A DNA stretch of 64,000 nt, from the NCBI GenBank assembly GCA_010645155.1, contig CM021314.1, positions 6,606,003 to 6,670,002 on the forward strand, in the 5' to 3' direction. Made by a program: the position numbers and the translations under genes. Source of the DNA: Tigriopus japonicus (Eukaryota > Arthropoda > Copepoda > Harpacticoida > Harpacticidae). The notes under the pieces were generated by a model. It did not search any database and had not been told where the DNA came from. It was given only the letters and a program-made list of their open reading frames with translations. Shown in pieces: positions 12,637 to 27,300 of the stretch; positions within the stretch are counted from its first letter, which is position 1; each line of letters begins with the position of its first letter.

Positions 12637-13794
12637 GTTCTCCGTTGAGGTCTGTAAGTAAAACTGGATAACTTGGGAAGAAACAGTGCTGGGGATTACT
12701 CATTAGTTTAAGGTAAAATCCATTAGTTAAATTGAGTTTTCAGTCAAGCTTTCCGGCTCCCCTCCTAATTCATTTCATACAAATCTAATCATTGGAAGCA
12801 CGGGCTTTGTCCTCATTGCTAATTCGAATCTTTTTCTGTTGATTTTCAGGTAAGGGCCGATAGTGCTTTGAATTGTTCGAAACCAATCCTCTGAGATGTC
12901 AACGTGTTCATGGGAATGAGCCCAGAAAGTCATTTCCACCCACTGAACATCTTCCTCATGTATTTTTGCTCTTGGAACTGGTAATCTAAGCCAAAATTGA
13001 TGTTGGGAAAAAGAGACGGCTTCAGGTTAAGAAAACAAGTATTGCAGAGACATTATCACATCAAGGAAGATCCCAACCCCTTTTTGAAGCCCAATCTACT
13101 TGCTGGCTGTGAATGAAAAACCAATAGTTCATCCAATCTTCCTTCTTTCCCATTCTTGGTGGCGGGGGTACAATGTACGTACACTTCGTAGAAACTGTAG
13201 AGGGATTGTAAGTAGTAGTTCAGTTCAGTCTCGATTGGGGTGGAAAGAGACCAAAGAAAAACGTGTTTGGATTAACCAATGACCCCTTGGCAATATAGGA
13301 GTGGTAGTTGGCCCTTAAAGAAAACAGTGCGCATCTCCAAGAAAATTGGGGATATCACAGAAAAAATAGCACTTTCATCCCCTTCGCCTCTCTCCTTTGG
13401 GCAGGAAGGCATTCATTTCGTCGACAGAGTTCCATCGGTGGGAGCTCCGCATACCAATCTTTTGGAGGAAACCCCCTTCTTCCACTCAATTCATCTTTGA
13501 TGATAATGCAGAAGAGGCATCGAGCTAGACCCGCCGAAGAGGACGGTTCCACAATTGAGGGAAGAATACTTTCCACTGGTCATGGATGGGTCTTCTTCCT
13601 CATTGGGAACGACCCTTTCTTCCATCTCTATCTTTCCCCCTCGCGGAAAATGAGAATTAATTGCCCAAAGTTCTTTGAACTAAAACTGATCAAGGCATCA
13701 CTTTTGAGGGAAAAGAATCTGTTTGGGAGGCGATCACAGTCTTCTTCTCTCTCCCTACCACCACCATCCACACCCAATTGTGACCCGGACCCCA

Positions 13795-13818
13795 TCTCTC
13801 TATCTCTCTCTCTCTCTC
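13795..13818. repeat. (CT)n microsatellite
   Basis: CT units with one TA interruption, followed by CACCTCCTCC. Confidence 0.9.
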
Positions 13819-16800
13819 ACCTCCTCCTTTCTCGCGTGTATTTAGCCGACACGCACGCAAAAACGACGAGAGTTCACAAAATGAGGCCAAAGTCTTTTCA
13901 TCAGAAGCAGATACGATTGGTCTCCATAGGGCAATGTAGCCTCCACAAGAAAACGAGTGATGTGATTTTTGACTCCCTCAGGCTAATGAGAGTTCGAAGA
14001 AATTCATTAGGGCCATTTAAAATTCGATCGGTGACCACGACAACTCCGGTTTGGAATCTTGGGTAAAAGGTTGAGCGGGCACAAAAAGTGGGAAAGAGAC
14101 TCGTCCGTCGTCTCTTTCTCTCCCTCGACCGTATCCGGTCCTTGAGGATCAATTATTCGAAAAGACATGCTCTTTGATGTGTATTCTAGATCAATGGGGC
14201 ATAACTCTTTCCTCGGAAATGTTGAAAGAGTCGCACAATAATCCACCTCGTCGATGTGACCTCTGGTTTGACCGAGCGAGGCAAAGATATAGTATGTGCT
14301 TAGAAGCGCTGAAAATCCTCGTTGCTTTTGTCTAAATTTGATCATCGTTTGGCTTGTGTAGTTCTCTAAGCCCGGTGACCTCCTTCTTTTTGGGTCCCTC
14401 TTGGCCATTTCTTCGAGACCAGGCGGCGACCTCACGAGGATCCCGACAAAATTGCTCTAATTTCTTACCTACATAGGTCTAATGATGATGAATGGGGTCT
14501 GGGGGAAAAAGTTCTCAAATGGTTGTCTAAGATTCTCCATTACCCTTGACGCCTCTCTCGATGCGATGGTGTTTAACGAATCGACAGTTTATTGATTGAA
14601 AGTAGGCGAACCTTGCATCTCTTCGCTGGATCAAAACACAGGCACACACACGTACGTACATAGATGGAAAGATTAATCGGGGCAGTGTTAATAAGCAATC
14701 ATGATGGTGACTTGAAAATCGATAATGCGGAAGCTCAAAGCTCAGAGCTCATCGTACTTAGTTTTTGACTTCATAAGCTAAAAGCCTAAGCCGCACAAGT
14801 ACTTCCCAATTTTCGATTTGTGGTAAACACCAGACTCGACAGGGCAGGAAATGATGGTAATAATAAACTGAGGAGGGTTTCCTCAATGCTCTCAATCAAC
14901 AAGTGATTTAGGTCTGAAAAAAGAGGAAACGTGCTCTAACCTTACATTGAGGAAGCAAGCCCACAATATGTGACAATTTCAGACCGTAGATCTGGCTTCT
15001 CTTTTTTCCGATTGAAATCGGGGCTCCGTTCCGGTCTTAGTAAAAGATAGAGCGATTCCATTACTCGGCTTCTCTGTCCTAAAGCTTGTCCGAGGTAAAA
15101 GGAATGTTAGGATTACCACAACTGCCAGAGAATCGATTTTTAAAGACGGCTGTTTGTGCACTCTCCCAACAAAATGGTCCAACAACGTCCGTTAATCTCT
15201 CGTTTAACTCTGTCAGTAGATTCGGTGTCGAATTCTGACTTGTCCAATCTCACTCAATAAAGGGATGCTAGAGAGATTCTTGAAGGCGATTAAGTCACCA
15301 GTAAATCAAAACTGAAAGAGATAGGACACAAATGGGAGTTAAATGAAACAAGTTGTTGTTGTTGCAGTCTCCGAGAAGCTACACTTGGTACGGTTGGATC
15401 ATGATGGGTTGACGGCGTTATTCTAGCATTTGTCCCACCGTGTCCCATCTGGCTGTGTCATCGCACATTTAGCATGCCAGGGTGTGACTAATGGCATCAG
15501 TATGTCCCCAATGTGAAATGTGAATGAGCGACCGGATAAAAGAACTTTGAAGAGAACCGAACCAGATTGAGTGATCGTCGAAGAATATGTTGACTGAAGA
15601 ATATGTACGGACACCCGACCTAATATCTTTGATCACGCCCATATTTAGTCCGGCCACATGATGATGATGATAAAGGAGAACGAGGAATTGGGTTGAGGCG
15701 AATCGCTTCATAATGTTTGCTCGCATAATGAGAGTTGGCTTCAAAGTGAAACACGTGTGGGACAAAAACTAACTCCCGGGGTCTTCATTTCACGCATATT
15801 TTCTTCCTGGTGACATCGGTGACATCGAGATCGTTTCAATTCTACATGTGAACGCCGGGATCAGATTCCCATTTCCATTAGCATTACGCCAAAGCGAGGG
15901 ACGATGCCGTAGCTCCTGGTAACTTCCATGGCAAAATCGAATTGCGGTGGATGTCGTCTGCCCTGGTTGATGGAGGGAGCTGAGTGAGGACTTTGTTGAA
16001 CTTTGGCCAATTGTGATTCGTCTATGTTCTCTCCTTCCAATAATTGGCTCCTGACAGTTTATTGTACTATTGAGCATTTTGTTCCACGGAAGACAAACGG
16101 GAATGAGGTCGGAAGTCAACGGATATGGATGATGTTGCTTGACAAACAATAGGGCGCTCCATTCTGGACTTTCGAATGAGGAATACTGTGCTAGTATAGC
16201 GGGTAGGTACTCCTAACGATCATGTTTTTCATCATCTGGACGTCTTTGGCTGACTGTTTTCTGGTGTGGGACGCACTTCATATGAAGTACAGCAACAATA
16301 CGGGGGCTTCTTCCTGGCCGATTGGCTTGTTGGAATCCACGCCTGGGCAGCGCAGAAGTTTGCAAATCTCCGAAGAGAAAAACAAGGAAGGGGATCAATC
16401 GAGAGCTTCATCGACACAACCATCCGTTTGGGGTCAGAGGTGGGCGATGATAACAGCTATAACAACATGTGGACGATAGAGCAGGTTGTTGTCATACCAG
16501 CATTACTGCCATGGCTGCTGTTGATGAGATGATGATATCATCTACAGTACAGCAGAGTTACTAGGTCTCCCAAGTTTCGCCTCATCCTCTGTGGATCTCC
16601 CCAGGGATCCTGGAGCATTAAGAGCTGGAAATGGGAGGAAACGAGGCACGGCCCCCCACTGATATCATCATTCCGGCTCTCCCAACATGAATTGAAGTCA
16701 AGAGAGCGATCTCATCCGCAAAGCAAGCACCCCGTTGCCCCAACGTAAGCTTCATACCAATGGGTAACCAACTGTTTTTGATACTATTTATCGACAAATT

Positions 16801-19800
16801 GTTACGAAACTCCAATCTACGTTCAACCATAAAGAAAGAAGAAAATCGAGCGGATGCATGAATGGGTGGATACATGAATGACCCAAGAGGAGCTTTCATG
16901 GCCATTTGAGGAGGGAGACGATTGAGCACGACAACGAGTCAACCATGGGAAGTGATCATTGCGCAACTTGATTAAAGTCCGTGTCTTAATTATGGCTTCC
17001 CTTGACGAGACAATCAAGGCAAAATTGAGTTATCAAAAGAAAAACTTCAAAACTTTCCTTTTGATGGATCGATGCGTCTGTGGGTCTTGGGTTTCGTCTT
17101 TGATTGTGGGCCCTCAAATTCTTCGAGAGAAAGAGGAATACGGATTAGGCGAATACTTGAGCCTCCCGTGTGTTCTCGACGATGATGTGTCCCCCATAAA
17201 TTGTGTCCATGACAAATAGTCGGTGTATTTTGGCCCATGCGACATCCTAACTAGTGGGCAATGCACTTCGAAGCGTCCAATTAATGCTCGTGAAATGCTT
17301 GTCAAAGGAGGGGGGCTTGAAATTTATTTGAGTTTCTCCTCCATGCTCTTACCCTTACCTTACTCAAATGCAAACGTCTCCAAGCTCTATGTCTGTCTGC
17401 TAGCCATTTTCGGCGCAGACGCATCTCTCATTCTCCAATAACAAGATCAGCACGGTTGACAGAGAAATGCAAGAGCTATCATGTCAATGATTCCGCTCCA
17501 TTTCCTCGTCTCTTGCCATCATCCTCAACTCAGATTGTCCTTGCCAAATCATGGGAAAGATGAGAGAGGTGCAACATTGCTATCGTGCCAAACAAGACCG
17601 TCTCACTGACGGTCGCTCTCCCAGAAAGTCAGTCAGTCGGGCCTTCAGACAGTTAGACGCTCGGAGAGTTCTTCATGAAAAAAACCCATTGATGTCAAAA
17701 TCGGCCACCTCCGTTCTTCGAAGTGAGGAAATTCGTATGAACGTGGTGAGCAAACCTGAACAAGCTTTTTTTTTGCCGTCGACCTGTCGACTCTGTGAAA
17801 GTGTGAGATGGAGAATGTGTCATATCCACTCCTTGGCAATCTTCGTTCATGTACATGAGTTCACAAGTGTGTACTCACGATGTTGAGCCAACGAGTAGCG
17901 AGTGAGTGGGTGAGAGTGAGTGAGTCCTCTTGAGGAAGCTATGAGGTCAAGCAAGCAAGGTCCAAGAATGGCGATTGTGATGCTCTTCCAAGATAACTCT
18001 CCACGGACAGACTGGACAATGGGGCTTCATTCAACCGAATCTTGGACGAAGAGAGAGAGGAGGGGGCCTCTGACCCATCAATGAAGTTTCTCGTTAACAA
18101 TGATCCCGCAAACACCTCCCGCGTCCTCGTTCTTTGAATGGGATGCACCATCTCCTTTGGTTTTTTTCTCTTTCTCAGCAACTGCATACCATGAACGATG
18201 ACCTTCTGAGCGACTTGATTGTGAATAGACACATTCGAATTCAACAAGTAGGAGAACAAGAAGCTTGGCCATTTATTAGGGGGAGTGGAAGAAAGAGCGA
18301 AGGTGAAACAAAAGATAGGCCTTGAGGCCAAATGTGGAGCGTTAAATGTTAAGGAATGCCCATTTCTCATCCATTTGAAGCCAATGGCATGTCATTTGGC
18401 CCCAAATGCAGTTAATCGAGTAGATCGATTGGCTCCAAAGAACTCTTCCCTTGGGAGCAAAGAACCCGAGGACAGCAAAAAATGAAATCCTCAATGACGC
18501 CTCCTGGTTAATGGCTGGGAAACTGTCACACCAGGGCACAAAAAAGTGTGTCACCCACCTGAAAGACGTCTCAATCAATCTGCATATGACAAATTTGACA
18601 GGAATTCTCATTTTCTCCAAATCCAGGTCATCTTTGTTCGTTTCATTTCCGCCGCAAAAATTCGAACCGCAACAACCATGATCTCTTGTTGGAAAGACAA
18701 ACACTTTAAGCAACAGACTGTACTGATACTATTGTTACAACTTTCATTTAGCTTAGGCGTCTTGGTCAGTTGCTTGACTCCTTCTTTTCAAGGGTAACAA
18801 TCAATACAGTACCAATCGAGCGAAGCCAAAGGGGTTTAAACTGGTGTTGGTGTTGGCTCAGAAATATTTTTGGCTATCAGTGTCAAATCTTAGTCAGAGA
18901 CTCTAGGAGCTGTCGGACCTGGGTCTGGTTTGAATGAAAACATAGATCACATAGAGGTAGTCGAAATGAAGCAGTTGTTCGCAGGCATGCTAGTTCCTTC
19001 CCCGCCTCAAAGATCAGTCTCAATTGCATCGAGAAACAGTCGTCCACAAAGATTCATTGGGGTGGAGTACTACTCTACGTACAGTATCTTGCGCTCGTTT
19101 TTTCGTACACACTCCTGTACAAGGGTGTAAGATTATGATTGTGTCGAAGATGACATTCTCAGTGTCACTTTACTTTGAGAGTTAAGACCCTCAAGAGTCA
19201 CAAGAATGTGCGACACGCCCAACCAATGTTCGACAATCAGCAGTGAATAAGAGGCAGGCATTTAGGCTGAGACCTGGTGGATTGTGAAGTGTCCCTGACG
19301 CCAAGATATAGCGTTTCTCAATAAGGATGAGAGAACCTTGAAGCTCGAGCGATTAATCAAACAACTAATTCCACTTATAATTGAATTTGTCCCATACGAG
19401 CCTATTGGTAATGAAATTCCTTTGTGGCTTGTCGATTCCAGAAGTCTGTTCGTCTCGGGTCGACGACCAATAATCGGAGACGCGAGGGAAAATTTCCCAG
19501 CTTTATAACGACCCTCGAACTGGAACCAATCAATTGTTCAATGAATTTGCTATTTGGTGCTGTTCATGACTAATTTGTCACATATTGTAAAAGTCGTTTC
19601 CCTCAATCTTCAAGTTTTAGCAAATCCATCTGGAGCACCTACAGCTCGATGTATCGATCGAGCCCCACAGGTAAAACACGTTCTTGGTCAGGTGTGATCC
19701 GACCAATTTTGAACCGACCAGCGCGTTCGGACAAAAAGTGGTTCAAATTGAGGCCATAAATGTGAAACAACTCGGCATATTTCCACACGCTTACCCACCC

Positions 19801-22058
19801 TGACATGCAAGAGCAAGAAGGCACAAATGGTTCCCATTGTGATGTTGGGGCCATAGTAGTACAAGTAGCCCTTCCAACTCCCTGACTCAACCCCTAAATC
19901 CACGATGAGTTTGCCCCCTTGGGCAGCATTAGTGGTGGAGTTGGATGGAAGAACCGCTGGAGGAAGAGGTGGTGTTGGTAGCTTCTTCTTGGTTGTTGGG
20001 CACCAATGGCCTCTGGGAGTCTGGACAACGAGAACTCAAGTGTGTACGTACGTACAGCTCCGCGACAATTCATACAAAAGAGCTTTTACGACTATGACTG
20101 CTTTTCTTCAGAACTACGTACTGCACAACTACTACAACAACGCCATTCGAACAGACATCATTCATCCAATCCTTGTCGTATTTGAGGTGTGTGTGTGTGC
20201 TTGGTCGGTCCTTCCATTCGGTCATTCGACCAGGTGGCTGAGTGTTGTTAGTTTAAGTCACTCATTCATTCCAAAGAAGATCTGGCAATTGGCTTGGGCA
20301 ACCGGGCACTTTTATCGTTGGACGATCTATTCTTGTGGCTTCTCTCGTCTACGTACTGAATTGAAATGAACCCAACAACGGCGAACCAAACGAGCTGAGA
20401 AGAATAAGAAGGGATGTTAGTGAGGAAATAAGGACGGATAGCTCTATTCCTTGGCAGATCGAAAGGAAATCCGACCAGAAACAAGACCCATAATCAAGGC
20501 GAAAGAGAAGAGGTTATTAACATTGAACAATCCCTAACCAACGGATCTGTCAAAAAAATGGTCCAAATAGTTGGTCTGGCTGGTCTCTCGCTTTAGAGAA
20601 CAGGGGAAGAACAAGAGAGATCAATCAAAAAAGTCTGGGCTGAGTTTGACGACTCGGCAACGATTTCTTTCAACCAAGTTCACTCCTTTTTGGACTTGGA
20701 TTTAGGAAAGTCTGTTCGGATTGCGTAGAATGACCGGCAAAACAGGAAATGTCAGAAACAGAGCCCCTCCAAATTGATTCCATCGCTGGCCCAAAGGTAA
20801 TGGCCTCATGTCATGTTTTAGGGTTGAAAATGTATTTGTCACCTCTTGAGATCAGGGGGATGATTTCGTCATTTTCTTGGCGTGATTGGACTCGGTCGTT
20901 CTTGAAGATTATGATCGGACTTGAGATTCATGCATGACAGATCAAAATTGCATCGAATCACATGGAGCGAGAACGAGGGAAATCAAGAGCTTGGGAATGG
21001 GTCGTGCTCGACACTTGAGCACCAGCACTCATAAAATCGGGAAAGATCATCAAGCACTCATATCGGTGAAAATAAATGCGATATGAAAATACCGAAACTC
21101 ATTTTTGAAAAAGTTCCTTCTTTCTCAAAAGGAGCATCGAATGTAGATGGTGCACACTAGATAGATAGAAAAAGTGGCAACATGAAACGACTGAGAAAGC
21201 GGCTTTTCCTTTGCCCACCCATAAGTCACCTTTGGAAAGTCCCTAGGCGCGAATAGTGACTAACATATTTTTATTTATTGAAACGGGCCAAAAAAGTTAG
21301 CGTTAGAAAGGGGGAAAAGAAAAGGGAGAACTACCGGGTAAAATGTTCGTACCCCTTCTTCCTCAGTGCTTCGTACGACTTTTCCGACGCACGAGACACT
21401 ACCGTACAAAACATTGTGCTGTCCGTACATTGCTATCTTCCATCGTCGCACTACTGGACGATTCTAGTCGGAAGCAAAAGTTGAACTAATGCTGTATGAG
21501 ACCGCTCGAGTGGGGAGTTTCGCGTTTATGACTCTTTTGGGACACATTTGAAGAAATTTTCCTCCATGCATCTCATATAAATTATCCCCACGCTTTCAAC
21601 GCCCCACTTCGACAACTCTCGGCCCATTCACTGGGGACACCACTCAACCTATATTCAAATGAGGCGAATTTGCGAAAAATGGCCCTCGTGTTGTCCTCGA
21701 TTTTACCCTGGGCAATTTTGCACATGTGCACACGCTTCTCCGGCCACGTATTTCTATCGCATTTCTCCCAAATCAATCTATCGAGTTCCTTGTGCCCTCC
21801 CTCATCCATTCCTCCAGACTTGCTCAGTCAGCTCGTCTGGAAGATTTGCACCCCCAATGAAAGCTTTTCGAGGCATTGTTCTGCCAAACCGATTTAGGGT
21901 GCGGGTTTGTCGCATTCGCCGGCTTGTTATTTGCTCTAAATCTTATTTGCAGTCAAAATCCAATACAACATCCATATTTCCCTGGCGCTAGAGGCAATCA
22001 TCCCACCACCCCAAAAAAGCTGAATGGAACAAGCTTAAAGGAACCAGGAAGTCAAAAA

Positions 22059-22760
22059 NNNNNNNNNNNNNNNNNNNNNNNNNNNNNNNNNNNNNNNNNN
22101 NNNNNNNNNNNNNNNNNNNNNNNNNNNNNNNNNNNNNNNNNNNNNNNNNNNNNNNNNNNNNNNNNNNNNNNNNNNNNNNNNNNNNNNNNNNNNNNNNNNN
22201 NNNNNNNNNNNNNNNNNNNNNNNNNNNNNNNNNNNNNNNNNNNNNNNNNNNNNNNNNNNNNNNNNNNNNNNNNNNNNNNNNNNNNNNNNNNNNNNNNNNN
22301 NNNNNNNNNNNNNNNNNNNNNNNNNNNNNNNNNNNNNNNNNNNNNNNNNNNNNNNNNNNNNNNNNNNNNNNNNNNNNNNNNNNNNNNNNNNNNNNNNNNN
22401 NNNNNNNNNNNNNNNNNNNNNNNNNNNNNNNNNNNNNNNNNNNNNNNNNNNNNNNNNNNNNNNNNNNNNNNNNNNNNNNNNNNNNNNNNNNNNNNNNNNN
22501 NNNNNNNNNNNNNNNNNNNNNNNNNNNNNNNNNNNNNNNNNNNNNNNNNNNNNNNNNNNNNNNNNNNNNNNNNNNNNNNNNNNNNNNNNNNNNNNNNNNN
22601 NNNNNNNNNNNNNNNNNNNNNNNNNNNNNNNNNNNNNNNNNNNNNNNNNNNNNNNNNNNNNNNNNNNNNNNNNNNNNNNNNNNNNNNNNNNNNNNNNNNN
22701 NNNNNNNNNNNNNNNNNNNNNNNNNNNNNNNNNNNNNNNNNNNNNNNNNNNNNNNNNNNN
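22059..22760. other. Assembly gap (Ns)
   Basis: A run of 702 N characters between AAGTCAAAAA and TTGAAATTGG. Sequence here is unknown, so a missing exon (for example the receptor's signal-peptide exon) could be hidden in it. Open frames that cross it are artefacts. Confidence 0.99.
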
Positions 22761-24274
22761 TTGAAATTGGCCGGTTTCCCAGATCGAATCTAGAGGCTCT
22801 TTTGTAGTGGGGAAAGATCACGCTGGTAGGTAGTTGGGAAAGGAAACCCAGGGACTTTGTTCCCAGTGGAAAACGGATCGAAATCGCCTCTTTGATCCAA
22901 AATGGCGCTTTTGAGACTTCAAGAAACGGAGAACCATTGACTTGGCCACTGCTTCGGCCTTATGCACTTCAGTATCCCTATGGTTCTCTCGAACAGGAAA
23001 TTGGAGAAAGAGAGAGTGAGAGCCAAAGAGAAAGAGAGCCGGCTTCTTTAAAGTACTCGTTGAGGCTCTTTCTCAATGCCGTCGAGGAAACTTGTTAAGC
23101 ATCCCTATATATAACTTTGATGGAACCATATTACCCAACACCGCACCATTGAGTGAGTGAGCAGCCCTTGTGGCGGAAATACGAAAACTTGGTCCAATCT
23201 TGGTGGTCATTTCGACCTCGTCTGTCCCTGCTTAGTCAACTTTGTCCGTCCATGCTTCACTGAGAGAGAAAGAGAGAGCTTCATAGCTTGCATGGCTCGT
23301 AGTCTTTTCCTGGTCTTGGCCTACGGAAACGATGTGCAAAGGTCTTCTTAGTACGTACGAGACGGCAACCCACTCTCGATCTTCGAGGCTCGTCGTCGAG
23401 AGGTATCGGCAGTGCACTCTCATTACTTCGGATCCCTGGACAGCCACTAAACAGACCTTTTTCTTGGACGGCAAGGTCACACGATGCCGTAGTAATATGG
23501 TGACCGACTTGATATTCGTCTCAAGGTCAAAATATATGGTATTTGTACTCGATAGTTCATGATAGATCCCCAAAAGAACTTGCTAGTTTTGACCTCAATG
23601 CCAATTTGAAATCAGTCCCGATTTATCAAGATTCGGCTTTGGATTGAGGCTATGCAATTGGGTAATGTTTGGCGTTCTTCACGGGAAAAGATCTCAAAAT
23701 TCGTGAGATCTGTAGTCTAAATCTTGATCTTATTCTGGGTGGTCAATTTTCTAACTGGCTTTGGTATCTATTTTTTCTGAGCTATCGAACCAGCCCAGTT
23801 TGGGAGGCTACCTGTCTATTTCTCAGGAAGCTGAGTTATATTGGTGGGACTCATTGAAGCTTCCACTCACTCCGTCTCCTTTATAGTACACTACAAAGCG
23901 ACTATCTAGCCATTGAACTTAGTATACTGTACAAAGTGAGAAACTCGTTTGACCACCCTGTTGATCCATTCTGGTGTCGTTGGTCATACTCTAGGATCGG
24001 AAAAGCCCCTTTTCATCCCTTCATTACTGTATTGGGTTTAGTCTACGACTTGTCATATATTTTCATGCATGGTACTTCTGAGTTCTTTTCTTGTGTCCAA
24101 TTCTAGCATCCATTTGCTCACAATCTCCGTAGTCACCTTGGGTGAATCAGTAGATTGGGAACAGATAAGGGTTTGGCTTGAGTGATTCGTGATCAATGGT
24201 TGACAACCAATCCTGGTCAATCCCGTCTCGGAATGCTCTTTTTTTAATTCGATTCGCCCTCTATATTCCCTGAA

Positions 24275-24303
24275 TGGATGGATAGATGGATAGATAGATA
24301 GAT
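24275..24303. repeat. (GATA)/(GATG) tetranucleotide repeat
   Basis: GGATG units grading into perfect GATA units. Confidence 0.9.
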
Positions 24304-27300
24304 CGGTCTGTGATGAGCGCCGAGAGCGTAGCGTAGTTGTTGGACCAGTCTTTATTAAGGAATCTGTGTCAATAATCTCCACTCGAAGCAATTGGATTTA
24401 AGGATTGAGCCATCTGAAAGCAATTATTTCATTTCATTCGCTCCATAAAGAGGAGATAATCTCCCAGGTGGTCGTCGTCGGTCATCTTGATTGAGCTCAA
24501 ATCCAGTCAGGTGGGGTTGAATGCGGCGCTCGGGTGAAGAAGTAATTTGTTGTTGCCACGAAAAATGATCCTCATAAATCATTGAGTTTGGTTGGAATGT
24601 TGGCTTGCCGCCTCCACATTGCTCACGGTCGACAGCGGAGATTAATCCGATCTTGTGATCAACGTTGTGTGTTTTTATGTCTCACTTTTGCTCTCGCACT
24701 TTGATTGGCGGACAATTGCTCTCGCCAGAGGAGGTTCCAACTCGACTTCAAGCACATTGTAAGGCTCCTTTGGTCCATCGATTCTCTGGTTCGTTTTTCT
24801 GTTTCTTTCTCTCTTTATCTCTCTAGCCAGTCTGGCAAGCCGTTGGCCAGCAGTGACAATGAAATCGCTCGTCTTTCAAATGAAACTCATTCATCTAAAT
24901 GAACGTCAGCGAGGCCAGACCAATGAGCCAATATCCCGCCCACCTCAAACGATTGTAGATTTCTCAGACCAAGCAAGGCAAGCCAGCAAATATCAGTCAC
25001 ATGGCTTGTGTAGGCTGCCTTTATCACACGCAGTCGTTGGTTGCAACCATGTACTACGAACCACAAACTACACAGACAGATATGCAGAGCACATGAAGTT
25101 GGACAAGATTTGCGTGATCTCGTGGGTTCGATCCAACTTTCTGCCAAGAAATGAGACCTGACTTTGGCTCATCTCGAGAGCGGAGATAATGTTCGTGTTG
25201 GAAGACGAAGCCCGAGTGAATGAAGACGTAATCAAGGTCCATTATGATGCCCAAAAGTAATCCCACTCATTTCACCATACAACCATTCATGTGCTATCCT
25301 ACTACCATCCATCGAGTAACACGGGTCCAACTTCGAAGGTGGCAAAGAATACCATGTTTGCAAGATGGGCGTCCTTGTTTCCTCCACTTCCATGGCGGCA
25401 TCAAAGATCCGTCTTCCTCGTCTCCTTCACATAGAGCGCTATGGCCAAATTATCCAGACCCCTTCTATCATCGAATGTAATGCATAGAGGTAAACGTAAA
25501 ATGGAGTTCGAGGACGACGACGACTAAACGACTGACGGGTAGGAATGTTTCTGATCTGGAAGTTGTGAGTGATCTTGGTCTCGCTTACCAAAACAAATTG
25601 GAACACGCCCCTAAGAGAAAATGTGTGGTAATATGAGAGCACGGTTGAGGAATGCGGCCAGGGGGAGTTGTTTTTTAATATTCACCTCCATCACATGAAA
25701 TGTTTATGACTTCATTTTAGTGCTCTCATAATCCGAGCTTCAGTTCAATTGGTCGGTCGAGTGTTGATGGTATTTTTTCTTCGAAAGGGGTTCGGTTGCC
25801 TCACCAGAGCTTCCAAAGAGAGAGAGAGGGGGGGGCAGCAACTTGCAGCCTCTCTTGATTGAATTTTTGATCCTCAATCTGAAAAGGAGTCTCGCCATTG
25901 GAGTTGCTCGAGGTCCTCTTCTACTCTGCCGCTTGATTTGTCCCTGAATTGTATTGGGATGAAGAAGAAGGAAGGAAGGAAAGGACACCAAAAGGTATCG
26001 ATTCCATTGAAAGGGGAATTGAGCCGGAACTCGTCGTCCAGCCCCCACAGTTCTGGCAATGAAATCCTGGCCTTCCCGAGATTGAAAACATATGTCCAAC
26101 AACAAAATACGACAACCAGCAGTGTAATGGGGAGGAGAAGAAGCTCTCGCCCAGTTTCATATTGGAATGCTTTCTATGAATTTCTCCAACATGATCCTCA
26201 TTCTCTCATGTGTGAGAGGGTGACAGTATGGGCGATCAGGCTTTACATACATGACTGCATGCAATTCCCCTATTCTTGCCGGAGAGCGTCTACCAAGGGA
26301 CATCGGGTGTGTAGACCCATATACGTAGCTGGGTCATATATCAACAATCTTGGTTCAATATTGGAACTTCTCTCGATTGTCCCGTGGAGAGGGAATGGTG
26401 CATTTACGTAGAACGTAGTAGTACTAAAATACGAACCCATACGCTACGTAGGGCAGAGCAGTCTGATCTACATCGTTCAAACATCTGTCCTCGTTCATGG
26501 GGGTAGGCAATGAATTGCGACTAAGGACACTACCATGTTTGTTCAACCCCTCTCTTTCTTTGTGCGGGCCATATGAGTGCATCATCCCAGAAAAATGGTG
26601 TCCAATGGCTCGTTCTTCTGTGGAACAGCCTCAGACCGAAATGGAACTACACCATCAGTGCGTGCATAACCGTTCCAATGGGAAATGGGGAGTCCAAACA
26701 AGGATGCTGCTCTTCTATGGCCATAGCATCTTGTCTTCGGTTGCTAGGACTTGGAAACGAAATTCGGGTTTAGTTTTGCTTGAACCTGCGGCGACTAATC
26801 TAGGCCACCATATGTTTGGCACAAAAACGTACTTAAAAAGGATGCATTCAACCTCCTTTTTGTGATAAACGGAGCATGGGATGAGCAAATTGTGCTTGTG
26901 TTAGTGTTCAATCCGAGCCTTGTTTTATGTTCAAACTGTGTACGTACGTACTAAAGGACCTAAAGATTGGAATGGAAAAAAACTAGTTGTGTCCGTGCCA
27001 CGCGTTCTTGGTTCTATGCTCAGTCAGCGTGAAACTTCGGCTTTCGAGGGTTCTGGACACTTTTGAAATTGAAAAGGCATCATATTACGGTTAGTTGGCT
27101 CACTAACCGTCCTCAACTGAGCAAGCAGAAGGGCCAGGGGTATTAGTTGCTGAAGAGGAAGGGAGTAGGTTTTTAATGCCTGAAAATGTGTTTGCAAACA
27201 AGCCTTGAAAAGGAGCCAGTCGTTTTTGCCTCACAGGGACTTGTTCTTGTGAGACTTCGGCGTGTCGTCCAATAGACTTTGTGTTCTTTTGGTACTGTTG

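Larger units (their letters stand above)
10393..22058. other. No supported gene; intron or intergenic DNA
   Basis: Only short chance-like frames, a GGT run at 12610-12636, a CT run at 13795-13818 and GTACGTAC palindromes at 13175, 14652 and 20044. One ORF at 18678 begins with a good signal-peptide-like segment but lacks a phase-compatible donor. Confidence 0.5.

Noticed and set aside
13308..14066. 252-codon open frame on the + strand
   Set aside because: Runs through a CT microsatellite, gives a low-complexity serine/leucine protein, has no domain, and competing frames are equally open.
21876..22821. Long open frames of 305 and 277 codons on both strands
   Set aside because: They are made almost entirely of N bases from the assembly gap.
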